This document shows positions 35,935-45,671 of a DNA stretch of 64,000 nt, piece by piece. The notes under the pieces are model-generated. The model was not told the origin of the DNA, made no database searches, and saw only the letters and a list, made by a program, of their open reading frames with translations. The stretch comes from Diadophis punctatus similis (lineage: Eukaryota > Chordata > Lepidosauria > Squamata > Dipsadidae). Position 1 is the stretch's first letter, and every line of letters begins with the position of its first letter. The stretch is from positions 51,581,359-51,645,358 of the forward strand of contig JALIGW010000001.1 of assembly GCA_023053685.1 (NCBI GenBank). Direction: 5' to 3'. Both the position numbers and the translations under genes were made by a program.

Positions 35935-37146
35935 TTATTGATTAGCTGATTTCTTTGCCAGTGACTGAATGGTCATAATTATTTAAAGTATTTAAAGTAA
36001 AGTCCCAATTGCCATGAATAATATGCAAGGAGGGCACTCTTTCACACCCTAAATGACAGATGATATCTGTTTTCACCTAGGAGTTGTATTTAAGAGCTAC
36101 TGAAGCTCAGCAAAAGTGTATTCTGGCTCAAATGAGCTGAAAATTGCATTTGATTTGAATTTCAAAAAGGAGAAGAGGGGAGGGAAAGGAAAGGAAAAAT
36201 GGCCACTAAGAAAACAATTCTCTATTACCACTTCCTGATTCACAAAGACTATTTTAACCAACTATGTTAAGATCCAGTATATGATGCTGAGAAAAGAGCA
36301 TTACTGGAAAGCAGCCAGTCAGCTTTAAAATAAATGTTTAATTGTCAAGATCAAAGCAAACCCTGCTTTTATGTATATTAGGAACTGTATGTTCAGGGGG
36401 GGAAAACCAATCTGTCTAAATAATTGAGGAGTAGTTATTTCTTTCTATAGCTTACCGAACTGAAAACTGAACTTTTTCCATAAGGACCTTCAGAAAATTG
36501 ACCATATTAAATTGAATTGAATTCTAGTAGAAATGAATTTTAAAGAGATGTAAACACTGATGACCTGTACTCCGATTATCAATTATAAAGCAGAATTGTG
36601 ATGTATAATCTCCTATCAATTCTGGATATATTTTTTTTACAAATATATATATTTCTATTAGATCTACCTTTCTGTGGACTACACTAACATAGCTTATGAT
36701 TTTCAGATAACCCAAGTTCTTACAATAGACTGTTTATCAGTCTATTGTACAAATGACCAGTAATTAATTCAGTATTATTCAAAATTTTGACGTTACATTC
36801 CTGAATTCCCAGATTTGTTTTTCCTCAATTAGGTCATAGAACAATGGGAAGTCAACTGAAAATTGCTGTATTAACACATTGTCCTGGCAGCTTGTCTTCA
36901 TTTTTTACCATTAGGCAGTGTCCAGAAGGAGAAATTATTCTTTCTCAACAGGAGTTGTTTCAGATAGGCTGTGCAGAGGCTTGAAAAGTGGTATACGGAA
37001 GCATATTCATAGCCATTCTTTTAAAAGCAGCTGCTTCAGATATTGCATACAGCTTGTTCTTTATGCCCATTCTTCTTCAAATACCACTTAGTTCTACCAT
37101 AAACTGCATTAGACTATTTTGCTGTAACCTTTCTCTGTCTTCAGGA
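35935..37146. other. No recognised feature
   Basis: AT-rich DNA. Short frames at 36524-36715 and 36988-37275 lack domains. Confidence 0.5.
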
Positions 37147-37640
37147 TATTTATTTATTTATTTGGTCGCTTTTATATGCCGCCCAACTCCCGTGGGACTC
37201 AGGGCGGCGTACAACATAATTCAAAACAATCTATTAAAAACGATACCAATGATTAAAAAGAATTACAAAATTTAAAAAATTTAAAAATTTAAAAACAGAC
37301 CAACATTCAAACATGGGGGATTGATCTCAAATTCACCCTGCCTGCAGGAAGAGCCATGTTTTCATGGCTTTACGGAAGGCCAGTAGGGTGGGGATAATCC
37401 GGATCTCTGGAGGGAGTTGATTCCAGAGAGACGGGGCTCCCACAGAGAAGGCCCTCCCCCGCTGTCCCACCAACCGGCATTGTTTGGTTGAAGGGACCTG
37501 GAGGAGACCAACTCTGTGCGACCTAACTGGTCATAGGATTATCTCTGGAACAATGGGCCCCTTGAGGTGAGATCCACCCCCACCCTCTTGGCCTTCCAAA
37601 AGGGCCTTAAAACCGGGCTCTGGCATTTAGCCTACAGCCC
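37147..37640 (-). pseudogene. LINE reverse-transcriptase C-terminal fragment and 3' UTR
   Basis: Read on the minus strand, the coding end comes first (about 37640 to 37345). It includes 'AFSVGAPSLWNQLPPEIR' followed by 'IIPTLLAFRKAMKTWL', closely parallel to the protein at 23850-24158. The 3' UTR follows with 'gttgtacgccgccctgagtc' and ends in an AAATAAATAAATA tail at 37147-37162. A stop interrupts the more upstream part, so it is a dead 5'-truncated copy. The element belongs to the CR1/L2 group, and the precise clade is uncertain. Confidence 0.75.
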
Positions 37641-37649
37641 CAAAGGGAA

Positions 37650-37891
37650 TAGCAATAGAACTTAGACTTATATACCGCTTTACAGTGCTTTACACTGCCC
37701 TCTCTAAGCGGTTTTACAGAGTTAGCATATTGCCCCCAACAATTTGGGTCCTCATTTTACCCACTTCGGAAGGATGGAAGGCTGAGTCAACCTTGAGCCT
37801 GGTGGGATTTGAACTACCAAATTGCAGTCAGCCAGCAGTCAGCAGAAGTAGCCTGCAGTACTGCACTCTAACCACTGTGCCACCAAGGCTC
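37650..37891 (-). repeat. tRNA-derived squamate SINE
   Basis: The head (minus strand) is GAGCCTTGGTGGCACAGTGG at 37872-37891, with a B-box-like GTTCAAATCCCACC near 37800-37814. The conserved middle 'ggatggaaggctgagtcaac' follows, and the 3' end is 'tataccgctttacagtgctt' read in reverse. It lies directly beside the LINE fragment, whose end it may have used as a landing site. Confidence 0.83.
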
Positions 37892-37913
37892 TTGGTGTAT
37901 GTTTGGTGTAGGT

Positions 37914-38048
37914 CAGGGGTAGGCAAAGTTGGCTCTTCTATGACTCATGGACTTCAACTCCCAAAATTCCTGAGCTAGCATGATTGGCTCAGAAATTCTG
38001 GGAGTTGAAGTCCACGAGTCATAGAAGAGCCAACTTTGCCTACCCCTG
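37914..38048. mobile_element. Fold-back hAT-like MITE, 135 bp, perfect 8-bp TSD
   Basis: The ends CAGGGGTAGGCAAAGTTGGC and GCCAACTTTGCCTACCCCTG are exact inverses. The flanks are exact copies of GTGTAGGT (37906-37913 and 38049-38056). The arms extend about 60 bp each with few mismatches. The interior GGACTTCAACTCCCAAAATT block is shared with the element at 21282-21370. Confidence 0.92.
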
Positions 38049-38056
38049 GTGTAGGT

Positions 38057-38640
38057 GAATGTAACATTGGTGAATGTTACATGTAGGAGGTGTTCACTGG
38101 ATTAAGAAGAAGATTTCACATGCACCCCATTGCATACTGGTTCCTATCAGCTAATTTTGTCAATTTTAATGTTAATATTTATCATTTTAAAGTTTCATGT
38201 TTTATATTGCAATTTTTATCATATTGTAAGACACCCAGAATCACTTGATAGTGAGATGACCACCATCTTTTTATATATTATATATTATATATATTAAATC
38301 CATATAGTGATTGTTTCTTAAATAGTCTACCTAAATGTGAATGTCTGATGAAGAATAAGTAACTGAGACACCAATTCAAATTCTCAGATTTACTCACTAA
38401 AATGGGACAGGACATGGAAAAGCTTCCTTTTTGTTGGCTGACTTGGTGAATGAAACATATCTCTCACAGAGATCCAATGACAAGTTTCTCTTTAATTCCA
38501 TATTTAATTTAAATATGATTGAGTGACACCAGTTTGTCCCTTACAGAAGCCTGAATGTAATGTCACTAGCTCCACTTGTGTCAGAATCTCTCTCCAGATC
38601 AAATTTGTTTGCATAAAAAGCTATGTACCATTATTGGTTG
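38057..38640. other. No coding feature; worn LINE-type tail at about 38150-38265
   Basis: 'attgtaagacacccagaatc' followed by 'gatagtgagatga' resembles an old CR1/L2-type 3' UTR. Nothing else is recognised. Confidence 0.4.
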
Positions 38641-38681
38641 TTTCCTTGTAGAGGTTTCATTACCCAACTTGGTAACATCAT
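38641..38681 (-). repeat. Repeat R3, right half of the pre-insertion site
   Basis: 'gaggtttcattacccaactt' and 'ggtaacatcat' match the block at 56505-56540. The family continues beyond the copia insertion at 43673-43760. On the minus strand it folds as GTTACC-AAGTTG-GGTAAT followed by GAAAC. Confidence 0.65.
38677..38681. repeat. Copia target-site duplication, left
   Basis: ATCAT, identical to 43673-43677. A 5-bp duplication is the usual length for Ty1/copia integration. Confidence 0.93.
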
Positions 38682-39176
38682 TGTTAATGTATTAGCAGAG
38701 TATTCCTTGTGTTACCAAGGTTGTGCATACAGAAACGTTTAGATTGAGATCAGTTGTGAATAAGTACTCAGCCACACACAGATACACTAACTTGAATTAA
38801 AATTTACTTTAAGAAATAGCATTTTCCTATAAACAGTCCAAAGTCATACACTTATTAGTCATAATGACAATCCAAGTATTATCCAGTACAAATACATTTC
38901 AGCTATAATACATAACTACAACACAGAGAGAAATGCAGAGCATACATACTCTAGGCCTTGCTCTAATAAGTAGCAGAGAACACACTCTCTGAGTAGCAGA
39001 GACTACACTAAGTAGCAGAGACCAAAGACAAACAGAGAGGGACTCCCAGAGAAATAAGCTGTGAACTCTAGCTCCCTCTTGTGGCAGTCTGCAACACCTC
39101 AGCTTAACAGACATATCTGTTAAAGGCTAAACATATATTGTTCTATCCAATATTAGTTATGGTCAGAGACCTAACA
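38682..39176 (-). repeat. Ty1/copia 3' LTR, 495 bp
   Basis: Bounded by TG...CA and, in my read, identical base for base to 43178-43672. It contains three copies of the 11-mer AGTAGCAGAGA (38969-38979, 38992-39002 and 39011-39021) and GCTCCCTCTTGTGGCAG (39071-39087), which on the minus strand fits 12 of 14 positions of the CTCF core. In the 3' copy the LTR would supply RNA 3' end formation. The 71-codon minus-strand frame inside it is duplicated in the other LTR and is not a gene. Confidence 0.96.
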
Positions 39177-39190
39177 TTCTCCCCTTTGGG
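39177..39190 (-). promoter_or_regulatory. Polypurine tract of the copia element
   Basis: On the minus strand CCCAAAGGGGAGAA directly abuts the TGTTAGG start of the 3' LTR. This is the expected position and composition for the plus-strand DNA primer. Confidence 0.88.
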
Positions 39191-39209
39191 TAGATCAATA
39201 TATAATACC

Positions 39210-39533
39210 TTACATCTTTAAACCATAGTTTTCACAACACTCTTTGTGTTTAATTGCACCTTGCGCTTTAGTGAAATGATCTGCAATATTCTGTTCAGTC
39301 ATGCAGTATTCCAACTTAACCATTTTATTTTGAACACATTGTCTAACATTCAGATATCTCAAATCAGTATGTTTCGACCTTGTTTTCACAGCTAAACTAT
39401 TGGCCATACTAATGGCAGATTGATTGTCTTCATACACAATAAATGGCTCCTGTACAGTAATTCCTATATCCTTTAACAATTGTTTATAATACACCAATTC
39501 TGTACACATTAATGATAAACTCGAGAATTCTGC
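39210..39533 (-). pseudogene. Copia pol C-terminus, RNase H end, downstream of an in-frame stop
   Basis: This is the last part of the copia polyprotein. It is in the same frame as the 1206-codon frame but separated from it by one TAA at 39534-39536. It holds the second half of RNase H, including EDNQSA (the third catalytic acidic residue of this domain) and 'KTRSKHTDLRYLNVR', then the usual C-terminal 'EQNIADHFTKA' block. The natural terminator is TAA/TGA-type at 39210-39212. A methionine inside (39507-39509) could begin a 99-residue product, but independent translation is unlikely. Nothing else in the frame is broken. Confidence 0.9.
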
Positions 39534-42500
39534 TTACATAGTGGATAAACTAATATGTTGTTGCCTAATAGATTTCCACCCTATTAAAGCATTACCCAAC
39601 ATTACCACTATACCTGATGTTGATTTGCGAGTCATTGCATCAGTAGCAAAACTTGCATCAGCATATGCAGTTAACACTAATTCATTTCTCGGTTCTAAAT
39701 ATAAAGAATAATGTATTGTGTGCTTTAGGTATCTAAGTATTCGTTTAGCTGCTTGCCAATGCCTTTCATTTGGTTCAGCATTATATCTAGCCAGTTGATT
39801 TACGCTATAAGATATATCTGGTCTAGACCAATTACTCAAATATGAGAGACTACCAATTAGAGACTGATATATCTCCTTATCAAACACAGGACATTTAGTA
39901 TCACTATTTGTAAATCCCTGATCCATTGGTGTCTTAGCAGTTTTACAATTCTCCAGATTATATCTTTTTAACAATTGGCTAATCTTCTTAGCTTGCGAAA
40001 TTTTGAATCCTCTATTTGTCTTCATTATATCAAGACCCAAATAATGTTTAATCTCTCCTAAATTTCTAATCTTGAACTTTCTTTGTAATTCAGAAACAAT
40101 ATCATTTGCTTCTTGTTCAGTCTTTGTTATAATCGCTATATCATCTGTAAATAATAGCAACAGAGAAATCAAACCATCTTTCTCTCTCCTAAATAAACAA
40201 GGATCAGCTATACCAGCTTTAAAATCCATGGAAACTAATTCTTTTACAATGCATTTATTCCATTCATAACCTGATTGCTTTAAACCATAAAGACTTTTCT
40301 TTAATTTCCAATAATCATTTTTTCCATCATCTTTTAAACCTAATGGCTTTTTCATATAAATGGTATGTTGTAAAGGTGCATGTAGATATGCAGTTTCGAC
40401 ATCTACATGATTAATTATGCATTTATTTTTCGCTGCCCAAACTAATGCTCCTCTCAATGTATTTGCTCTCAGACTAGGTGCAAATACCTCATCATAATCC
40501 TTATCTGATTGAGCAAACCCCTGAGCAACTAATCTTGCTTTATGGGTAACAGTGCCATCCACACCAGTCTTTAATTTATACACCCATCTGCAACCTATTG
40601 CACGCTCACCTGGTGGTAACTTTACATCTTCATATACCTCAAGATCCTTTAAAGATTTTAATTCCTTATTCATAGCTTCCTGCCAAGCTACCTGTTCCTT
40701 TGTTGGATACAGCTTAAGTTCATTATAATTAGACGGTTCCACATTAATCTGGCATACAATACTTGCCTGATATCTATCAGGTGGACGTCTCTCCCTAGTT
40801 GACCTCCTAGGCAATTTAGTACAAGTTGTTGGAATTTCCTCTTCCTTTTCCTCCCCTATCGAAGTATCTTCTACATCATCCATAGATGGTTCCTCTATTG
40901 AGGATTCTTTCACTATCCTATCATCAGTACTATTCTTATCAGAATCATCAGGAAACAATGGATCCTCAACAACAATACTATCTTGTTCCTTGTATTTCTG
41001 TTCCAGTTTACTCCATCCAACATGCTCAAGGAATTTAGCACTTGCACTACAATATACTCTAGTAGTACCTGGCTCCCAGAATCTAAATGATCTATGATTA
41101 GATTCATACCCTACAAAACATAATTTCCGTGCTCTATGTTGTCCCTTTCGCCTTACTTGAGTGGGAATATTCACCCATGCTGGTGCACCAAATGTATGCA
41201 AATAACTAAGATTTGGTTTCCTACCATACCAGCGAGTAAATGGCAATTCACCAGTTGTTGCATTCACTACATTGTTCAAAACATGGTTAGCACACATTAT
41301 AGCTTCACCCCAGAGCCTCTCTGGTAAACCAGAATCTGAAATCATGGTTCTAGACATAGCCTGTAATGTCTGACCTCTACGTTCAATATGCGCATTATGT
41401 TGTGGCCGAAAAGGAGCAGAACGCTTATGTTCAATACCAGCTCTCTTTAGCATATCTTCAAATCTCTTATTGGTAAACTCAGTACCATTATCTGTTACTA
41501 AACTAACCAGTTTCTTATTCATTTTTCGTTCAACAAACCTTAACCAGTTTACAAAATGCTGATATGTTTCTGTTTTTGTTTTCATCAGATAACAGAAACC
41601 ATATCTAGAAAAATGATCAACTATGCTCAATATATAACAGGCTCCACCTAAACTGGGTTTCTTAGGGCCAATGAGATCAGCAAATACAACCTCTAATGGT
41701 TCCTTGGTTTTAAATCCATTTAACCTGTTTGCAGGAATTACCTTGCTCTTTTCCTGATTGCAAGCATTACAATTTAAATATCTTGCACAAGGTTTTAATT
41801 TTATACCATTAGATAACTCAACAGTTTTCTTTAAAATTTTGAAATTTAAATGTCCCATACGTCTATGGAGCAAATGAATACATTCGTCATGAGGCTTTCT
41901 ATTTTCATAAACTGAATTAGCCTTATTTAATGGACTATCATGGATAATGTATAAGCCATCATGCAATCTTGCAGTAACTCTTTTACCTTGTTTTTCAATT
42001 AAACATTTATCTCCCTGAAAAGTTACCACAAACCCTGCTTTTACCAATTCTCTCACAGATAGTAAGTTATTTTTAAGGTTAGGTACATATAACATTGGTA
42101 AACTTTCATTAATACATGAACAATATGCATTACCTTCTCCAGATACTCTCAATTTCCAGCCATTTGCTAATGATACATGCTGGTTACTTTTAGTCATATT
42201 AACAAATCTCTCTTTACTTTTAGTTATACACTGAGATGCTCCACTGTCTATTATCCAGATATCATGGCTTACAGTTTTATTTGTACTTGATATAGCTACA
42301 CTGACATCATTATAAGCTCTCTGCATATTACTAGCATTCTGCTTTTTACCCCTTTTACAGAATCTGGCTATATGACCTTTAGCCCCACAAGAATAACATT
42401 TCCTAACAATATAGGCAGTTGAAGACCGTAGTTGTTTCTCTCTCTGTGGTTCTTCCTGTGGTTGTTTCTCTCTCAGTTGTTTTCTATCTTGCCTTCTTCT

Positions 42501-43085
42501 AGACTCTTCTAACAGTCTTCCTATTATGCCAGTCAATGTCAGTTCATCTCTGGTCAAAACTTCCAGTGAAGACACATAATCATCATAAGAGTCATCCAAA
42601 GAAGAAAGAATAATATAAACTTGATGCAACTCTGAGAAAATCAGTTCTTTTTCATGTAGCTCTTGTAATGTTCTCTTCATAAACTCCAAATGAGCTAACA
42701 TGTCACCACCTTTTAACAAACGTGCTCTGAACAGTTTACGTGTAAGGTGTATATGCGCACCAACACTATCTCGAACATAAAGTCTCTTTAAGGTACTCCA
42801 ACACTTGGCAGCAGAATCTTCACCATGAATATGGACCAGTTGCTGATCACTCAGTGTCAGTCCAATAATACTAAGAGCCTTTTCATTATCCCGGTTAAAG
42901 TCAGCTATTTTCTTCTTATCTTCATCATTTGTTAGATCCCAAGCTGTTATATCAGGTGGATTATTAACCACAGTCCATAATCCTTCTTTACGCAAAAGTA
43001 AGCTGCACTTCATAGACCAGGAAACATAGTTAGTTCCATCTAACCTGGTTATCAGGGATATGCTAGTTGACTGTTCTTGTGCCAT
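39534..43085 (-). CDS. gag-pol: Ty1/copia gag-pol polyprotein, interrupted in RNase H
   Basis: Encodes the capsid and enzymes for retrotransposition. The open frame runs from 43154 (1206 codons). I prefer the methionine at codon 24 (43083-43085, MAQEQS) because the first one lies only 8 bp from the primer-binding site. In 1206-residue numbering the order is: gag with a CX2CX4HX4C zinc knuckle at 253-266; aspartic protease DSGA at 303-306; integrase zinc site H430, H435, C462, C465; integrase core D493, D555, E591 (DD35E); the GYESNHRSFRFW block at 692-703; reverse transcriptase with D918 and the active-site FTDD at 1002-1005; and RNase H with D1166. Integrase before reverse transcriptase is the Ty1/copia order. 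The frame is uninterrupted until a TAA at 39534-39536, where RNase H normally has a conserved Glu. The other domains look intact. Transcription would come from the 43178-43672 LTR. Confidence 0.96.
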   Translation of the reverse strand: MAQEQSTSISLITRLDGTNYVSWSMKCSLLLRKEGLWTVVNNPPDITAWDLTNDEDKKKIADFNRDNEKALSIIGLTLSDQQLVHIHGEDSAAKCWSTLKRLYVRDSVGAHIHLTRKLFRARLLKGGDMLAHLEFMKRTLQELHEKELIFSELHQVYIILSSLDDSYDDYVSSLEVLTRDELTLTGIIGRLLEESRRRQDRKQLREKQPQEEPQREKQLRSSTAYIVRKCYSCGAKGHIARFCKRGKKQNASNMQRAYNDVSVAISSTNKTVSHDIWIIDSGASQCITKSKERFVNMTKSNQHVSLANGWKLRVSGEGNAYCSCINESLPMLYVPNLKNNLLSVRELVKAGFVVTFQGDKCLIEKQGKRVTARLHDGLYIIHDSPLNKANSVYENRKPHDECIHLLHRRMGHLNFKILKKTVELSNGIKLKPCARYLNCNACNQEKSKVIPANRLNGFKTKEPLEVVFADLIGPKKPSLGGACYILSIVDHFSRYGFCYLMKTKTETYQHFVNWLRFVERKMNKKLVSLVTDNGTEFTNKRFEDMLKRAGIEHKRSAPFRPQHNAHIERRGQTLQAMSRTMISDSGLPERLWGEAIMCANHVLNNVVNATTGELPFTRWYGRKPNLSYLHTFGAPAWVNIPTQVRRKGQHRARKLCFVGYESNHRSFRFWEPGTTRVYCSASAKFLEHVGWSKLEQKYKEQDSIVVEDPLFPDDSDKNSTDDRIVKESSIEEPSMDDVEDTSIGEEKEEEIPTTCTKLPRRSTRERRPPDRYQASIVCQINVEPSNYNELKLYPTKEQVAWQEAMNKELKSLKDLEVYEDVKLPPGERAIGCRWVYKLKTGVDGTVTHKARLVAQGFAQSDKDYDEVFAPSLRANTLRGALVWAAKNKCIINHVDVETAYLHAPLQHTIYMKKPLGLKDDGKNDYWKLKKSLYGLKQSGYEWNKCIVKELVSMDFKAGIADPCLFRREKDGLISLLLLFTDDIAIITKTEQEANDIVSELQRKFKIRNLGEIKHYLGLDIMKTNRGFKISQAKKISQLLKRYNLENCKTAKTPMDQGFTNSDTKCPVFDKEIYQSLIGSLSYLSNWSRPDISYSVNQLARYNAEPNERHWQAAKRILRYLKHTIHYSLYLEPRNELVLTAYADASFATDAMTRKSTSGIVVMLGNALIGWKSIRQQHISLSTM

Positions 43086-43161
43086 TGTTAATTTAACAGT
43101 AAACCACAAGTTAGCTGTCTGAGTATGAAACTGAATATTCACACTAACTCTCAATATCTCT

Positions 43162-43176
43162 CTGGGCCCATAACCA
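43162..43176 (-). promoter_or_regulatory. Primer-binding site, initiator tRNA-Met anticodon-arm type
   Basis: On the minus strand TGGTTATGGGCCCAG starts 1 bp after the 5' LTR. Its complement CTGGGCCCATAACC is the anticodon stem-loop of eukaryotic initiator tRNA-Met, not its 3' CCA end. Drosophila copia uses the same internal tRNA region, priming from a cleaved 5' half-tRNA. Confidence 0.88.
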
Positions 43177-43177
43177 G

Positions 43178-43672
43178 TGTTAATGTATTAGCAGAGTATT
43201 CCTTGTGTTACCAAGGTTGTGCATACAGAAACGTTTAGATTGAGATCAGTTGTGAATAAGTACTCAGCCACACACAGATACACTAACTTGAATTAAAATT
43301 TACTTTAAGAAATAGCATTTTCCTATAAACAGTCCAAAGTCATACACTTATTAGTCATAATGACAATCCAAGTATTATCCAGTACAAATACATTTCAGCT
43401 ATAATACATAACTACAACACAGAGAGAAATGCAGAGCATACATACTCTAGGCCTTGCTCTAATAAGTAGCAGAGAACACACTCTCTGAGTAGCAGAGACT
43501 ACACTAAGTAGCAGAGACCAAAGACAAACAGAGAGGGACTCCCAGAGAAATAAGCTGTGAACTCTAGCTCCCTCTTGTGGCAGTCTGCAACACCTCAGCT
43601 TAACAGACATATCTGTTAAAGGCTAAACATATATTGTTCTATCCAATATTAGTTATGGTCAGAGACCTAACA
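43178..43672 (-). repeat. Ty1/copia 5' LTR, 495 bp
   Basis: Identical to the 3' LTR and offset by exactly 4496 bp. It lies upstream of gag on the minus strand, so it would carry the promoter. The three AGTAGCAGAGA repeats lie at 43465-43475, 43488-43498 and 43507-43517, and the CTCF-like site at 43567-43583. No mismatch between the LTRs means very recent insertion, or gene conversion between them. Confidence 0.96.
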
Positions 43673-43677
43673 ATCAT
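43673..43677. repeat. Copia target-site duplication, right
   Basis: ATCAT, paired with 38677-38681. Confidence 0.93.
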
Positions 43678-43760
43678 CAATCTAAGTGAGTATGGAGTTG
43701 TGCTCCTTGTTTATAGTAGCTTGTCCTACCTCCTTATTCTATTGTGGTTTATCAAGTTAA
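43678..43760 (-). repeat. Repeat R3, left half of the pre-insertion site
   Basis: Once the copia element and one ATCAT are removed, 38681 joins 43678 and the 'ggtaacatcatca' core, as at 56526-56538, is restored. The rest of the piece is diverged and its right edge is unclear. Confidence 0.5.
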
Positions 43761-43764
43761 ACAG

Positions 43765-45665
43765 ATTAAAGTTCTACTATTTAACAATCTTACCATTAAT
43801 AGACTGGTTCCTAAACATTTTCCTTATGTGGGCAACTACTGTACATTCACCATAAACATATTTCACAGGTCACCACAGTGTAAGTAGGCTACACAGGAAT
43901 TATAGGAAGCATCACATGCATGATTCTTGCAGATGACATCAAAGAGATCACTCATTTAAAGGATAAAAACTTGAAATCTTACAAAATCCCATGATACGTC
44001 CCCATGTAAAATCTTACAAGATTTCAAGTAAAATACCAGAATCTCACAAAACCCGCCATTTTTAATGTACTGCACGTTGGAAATTACTGCATTTGGACAT
44101 TTTTCTTAATTCATAATCAAATATGTTTCCCTGTAATTTCTAGTGTGGCAGCATTTATTATCATGGTCAATCTTTTTCTCTTTCTTTTCTATACTAAATA
44201 CAGCTTCTTTATAGCCTGCTCTTCTTCGTAAGCAGCACTAATCCATATCCAAATAGAAAAGATGTTTGCACTATTCACAGGAGTACTCACAATAAAAAAA
44301 AATTCTGAAAACACCAAAGACTAAAAATTAATCCATCTGGGAAAGAAGAAAGAGGGCAGAAGGATTGGTTAGATATCTACTTTGAGTGGTCTGTTTAAAA
44401 ATTATCCTGGTGTGAAAAAAAAATGAATGGATAGATATCATTGGCTTGACTCCTTTTTAGTTGACAGAGTACCAGTTCCAAATCTGAAATCAAAATGTCC
44501 ATCTCTGGTTGGCAGTATGGCATTGTATTGAAGATGATTTATTAAGAGCTCTTAGCTGCATGAGACAGATTGTAATTAACTGCTTCCCTTTTTCTTAAAT
44601 ATAAAAAAAACTTACATAAATGAAATCGGAGCTGCTAAGTGCTGGGTGTCTACAAAGCATCGATGAGATCATTGGCAACTGACAGTAGCCCATGGTACAG
44701 AATAAATATAGGGGAGGCTAGTTGGCAGGGGTGGAAAGGCAGAGTATTTACTCAATAAGTACCTATTTTCAGAATTTCCTGTGAGCTGGCTTGACTCAGA
44801 GCTATCAATTATTTAAAATAAGTAACATGATGCTTCCTTTGTTGAGGCAAATCTACAAGAAGGCCCCAAGAGAGAATAAAAAATGAATTAGGCAGAATTT
44901 ATTAGTGTGCCAGAAGATAGCAGAAGTTCAGCCATTAAGTCTGCCTATGGGTTTCAAAAAACAGCATATATACCTGCTCGGGAAAGATAATTTCTATTTC
45001 ACCGTTCTGTCCCAATCCTTTCTACACCTATTTTCCCCATGTTTTCTTTTAAGCAGAACATAGCCATGAAAGAGACATCAATCATTCTTTAAACTCCTTT
45101 CCCCCCCATAATCTTGGGTTGATATATTGTCTTCACTTAAATTACAAATATATTAATCTAGAGAACTGTTTACCAAGCAGCATATTAAACAAAAGATGCA
45201 AAAAAATGCATCCCTCATATTTTAAAAATTATTTTAAACTCATGGACTCGTAAAGCAAGCAGAGGGTATGCATATTTGGCTGCTAGATTTCTGTCTTAGC
45301 AAATGAATCTAAATTCCTGAGTCTTTACTATTCTGAGGGTCAACCTGATCAGCATGAACAGACCCAAAACCAGTACAAGATTTGATTTTTTGGCAGGCCA
45401 CCAACACTCAAAAGATGTACTATACAAAGACTGATATTTAAAGCTGGCAAAAATCGATGTTTCAGTTCCTGAGCTTCAGCTAACAAAAAAAAGTGCTCAG
45501 GTCTACTATGATGTTGCTAAAAAAAAGTTAAACTACAGATTTTGCAAAATGACAAGATCTTAAACTTTTATAGATGATTCCTTGCACTCTACTGAAGTCA
45601 CCAGGCAAGTATGCGCAATCATTTTTTTAATAAGCAAATAATTTTAGTGTAATGATATATGCAAT
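43765..45665. other. No recognised feature, 1.9 kb
   Basis: AT-rich DNA. I see no repeat signature or motif-bearing frame. Confidence 0.5.
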
Positions 45666-45671
45666 GATTAA

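Noticed and set aside
38899..39114. 71-codon frame repeated identically at 43395-43610
   Set aside because: It is inside the LTR, and the duplication reflects LTR identity, not a conserved gene.
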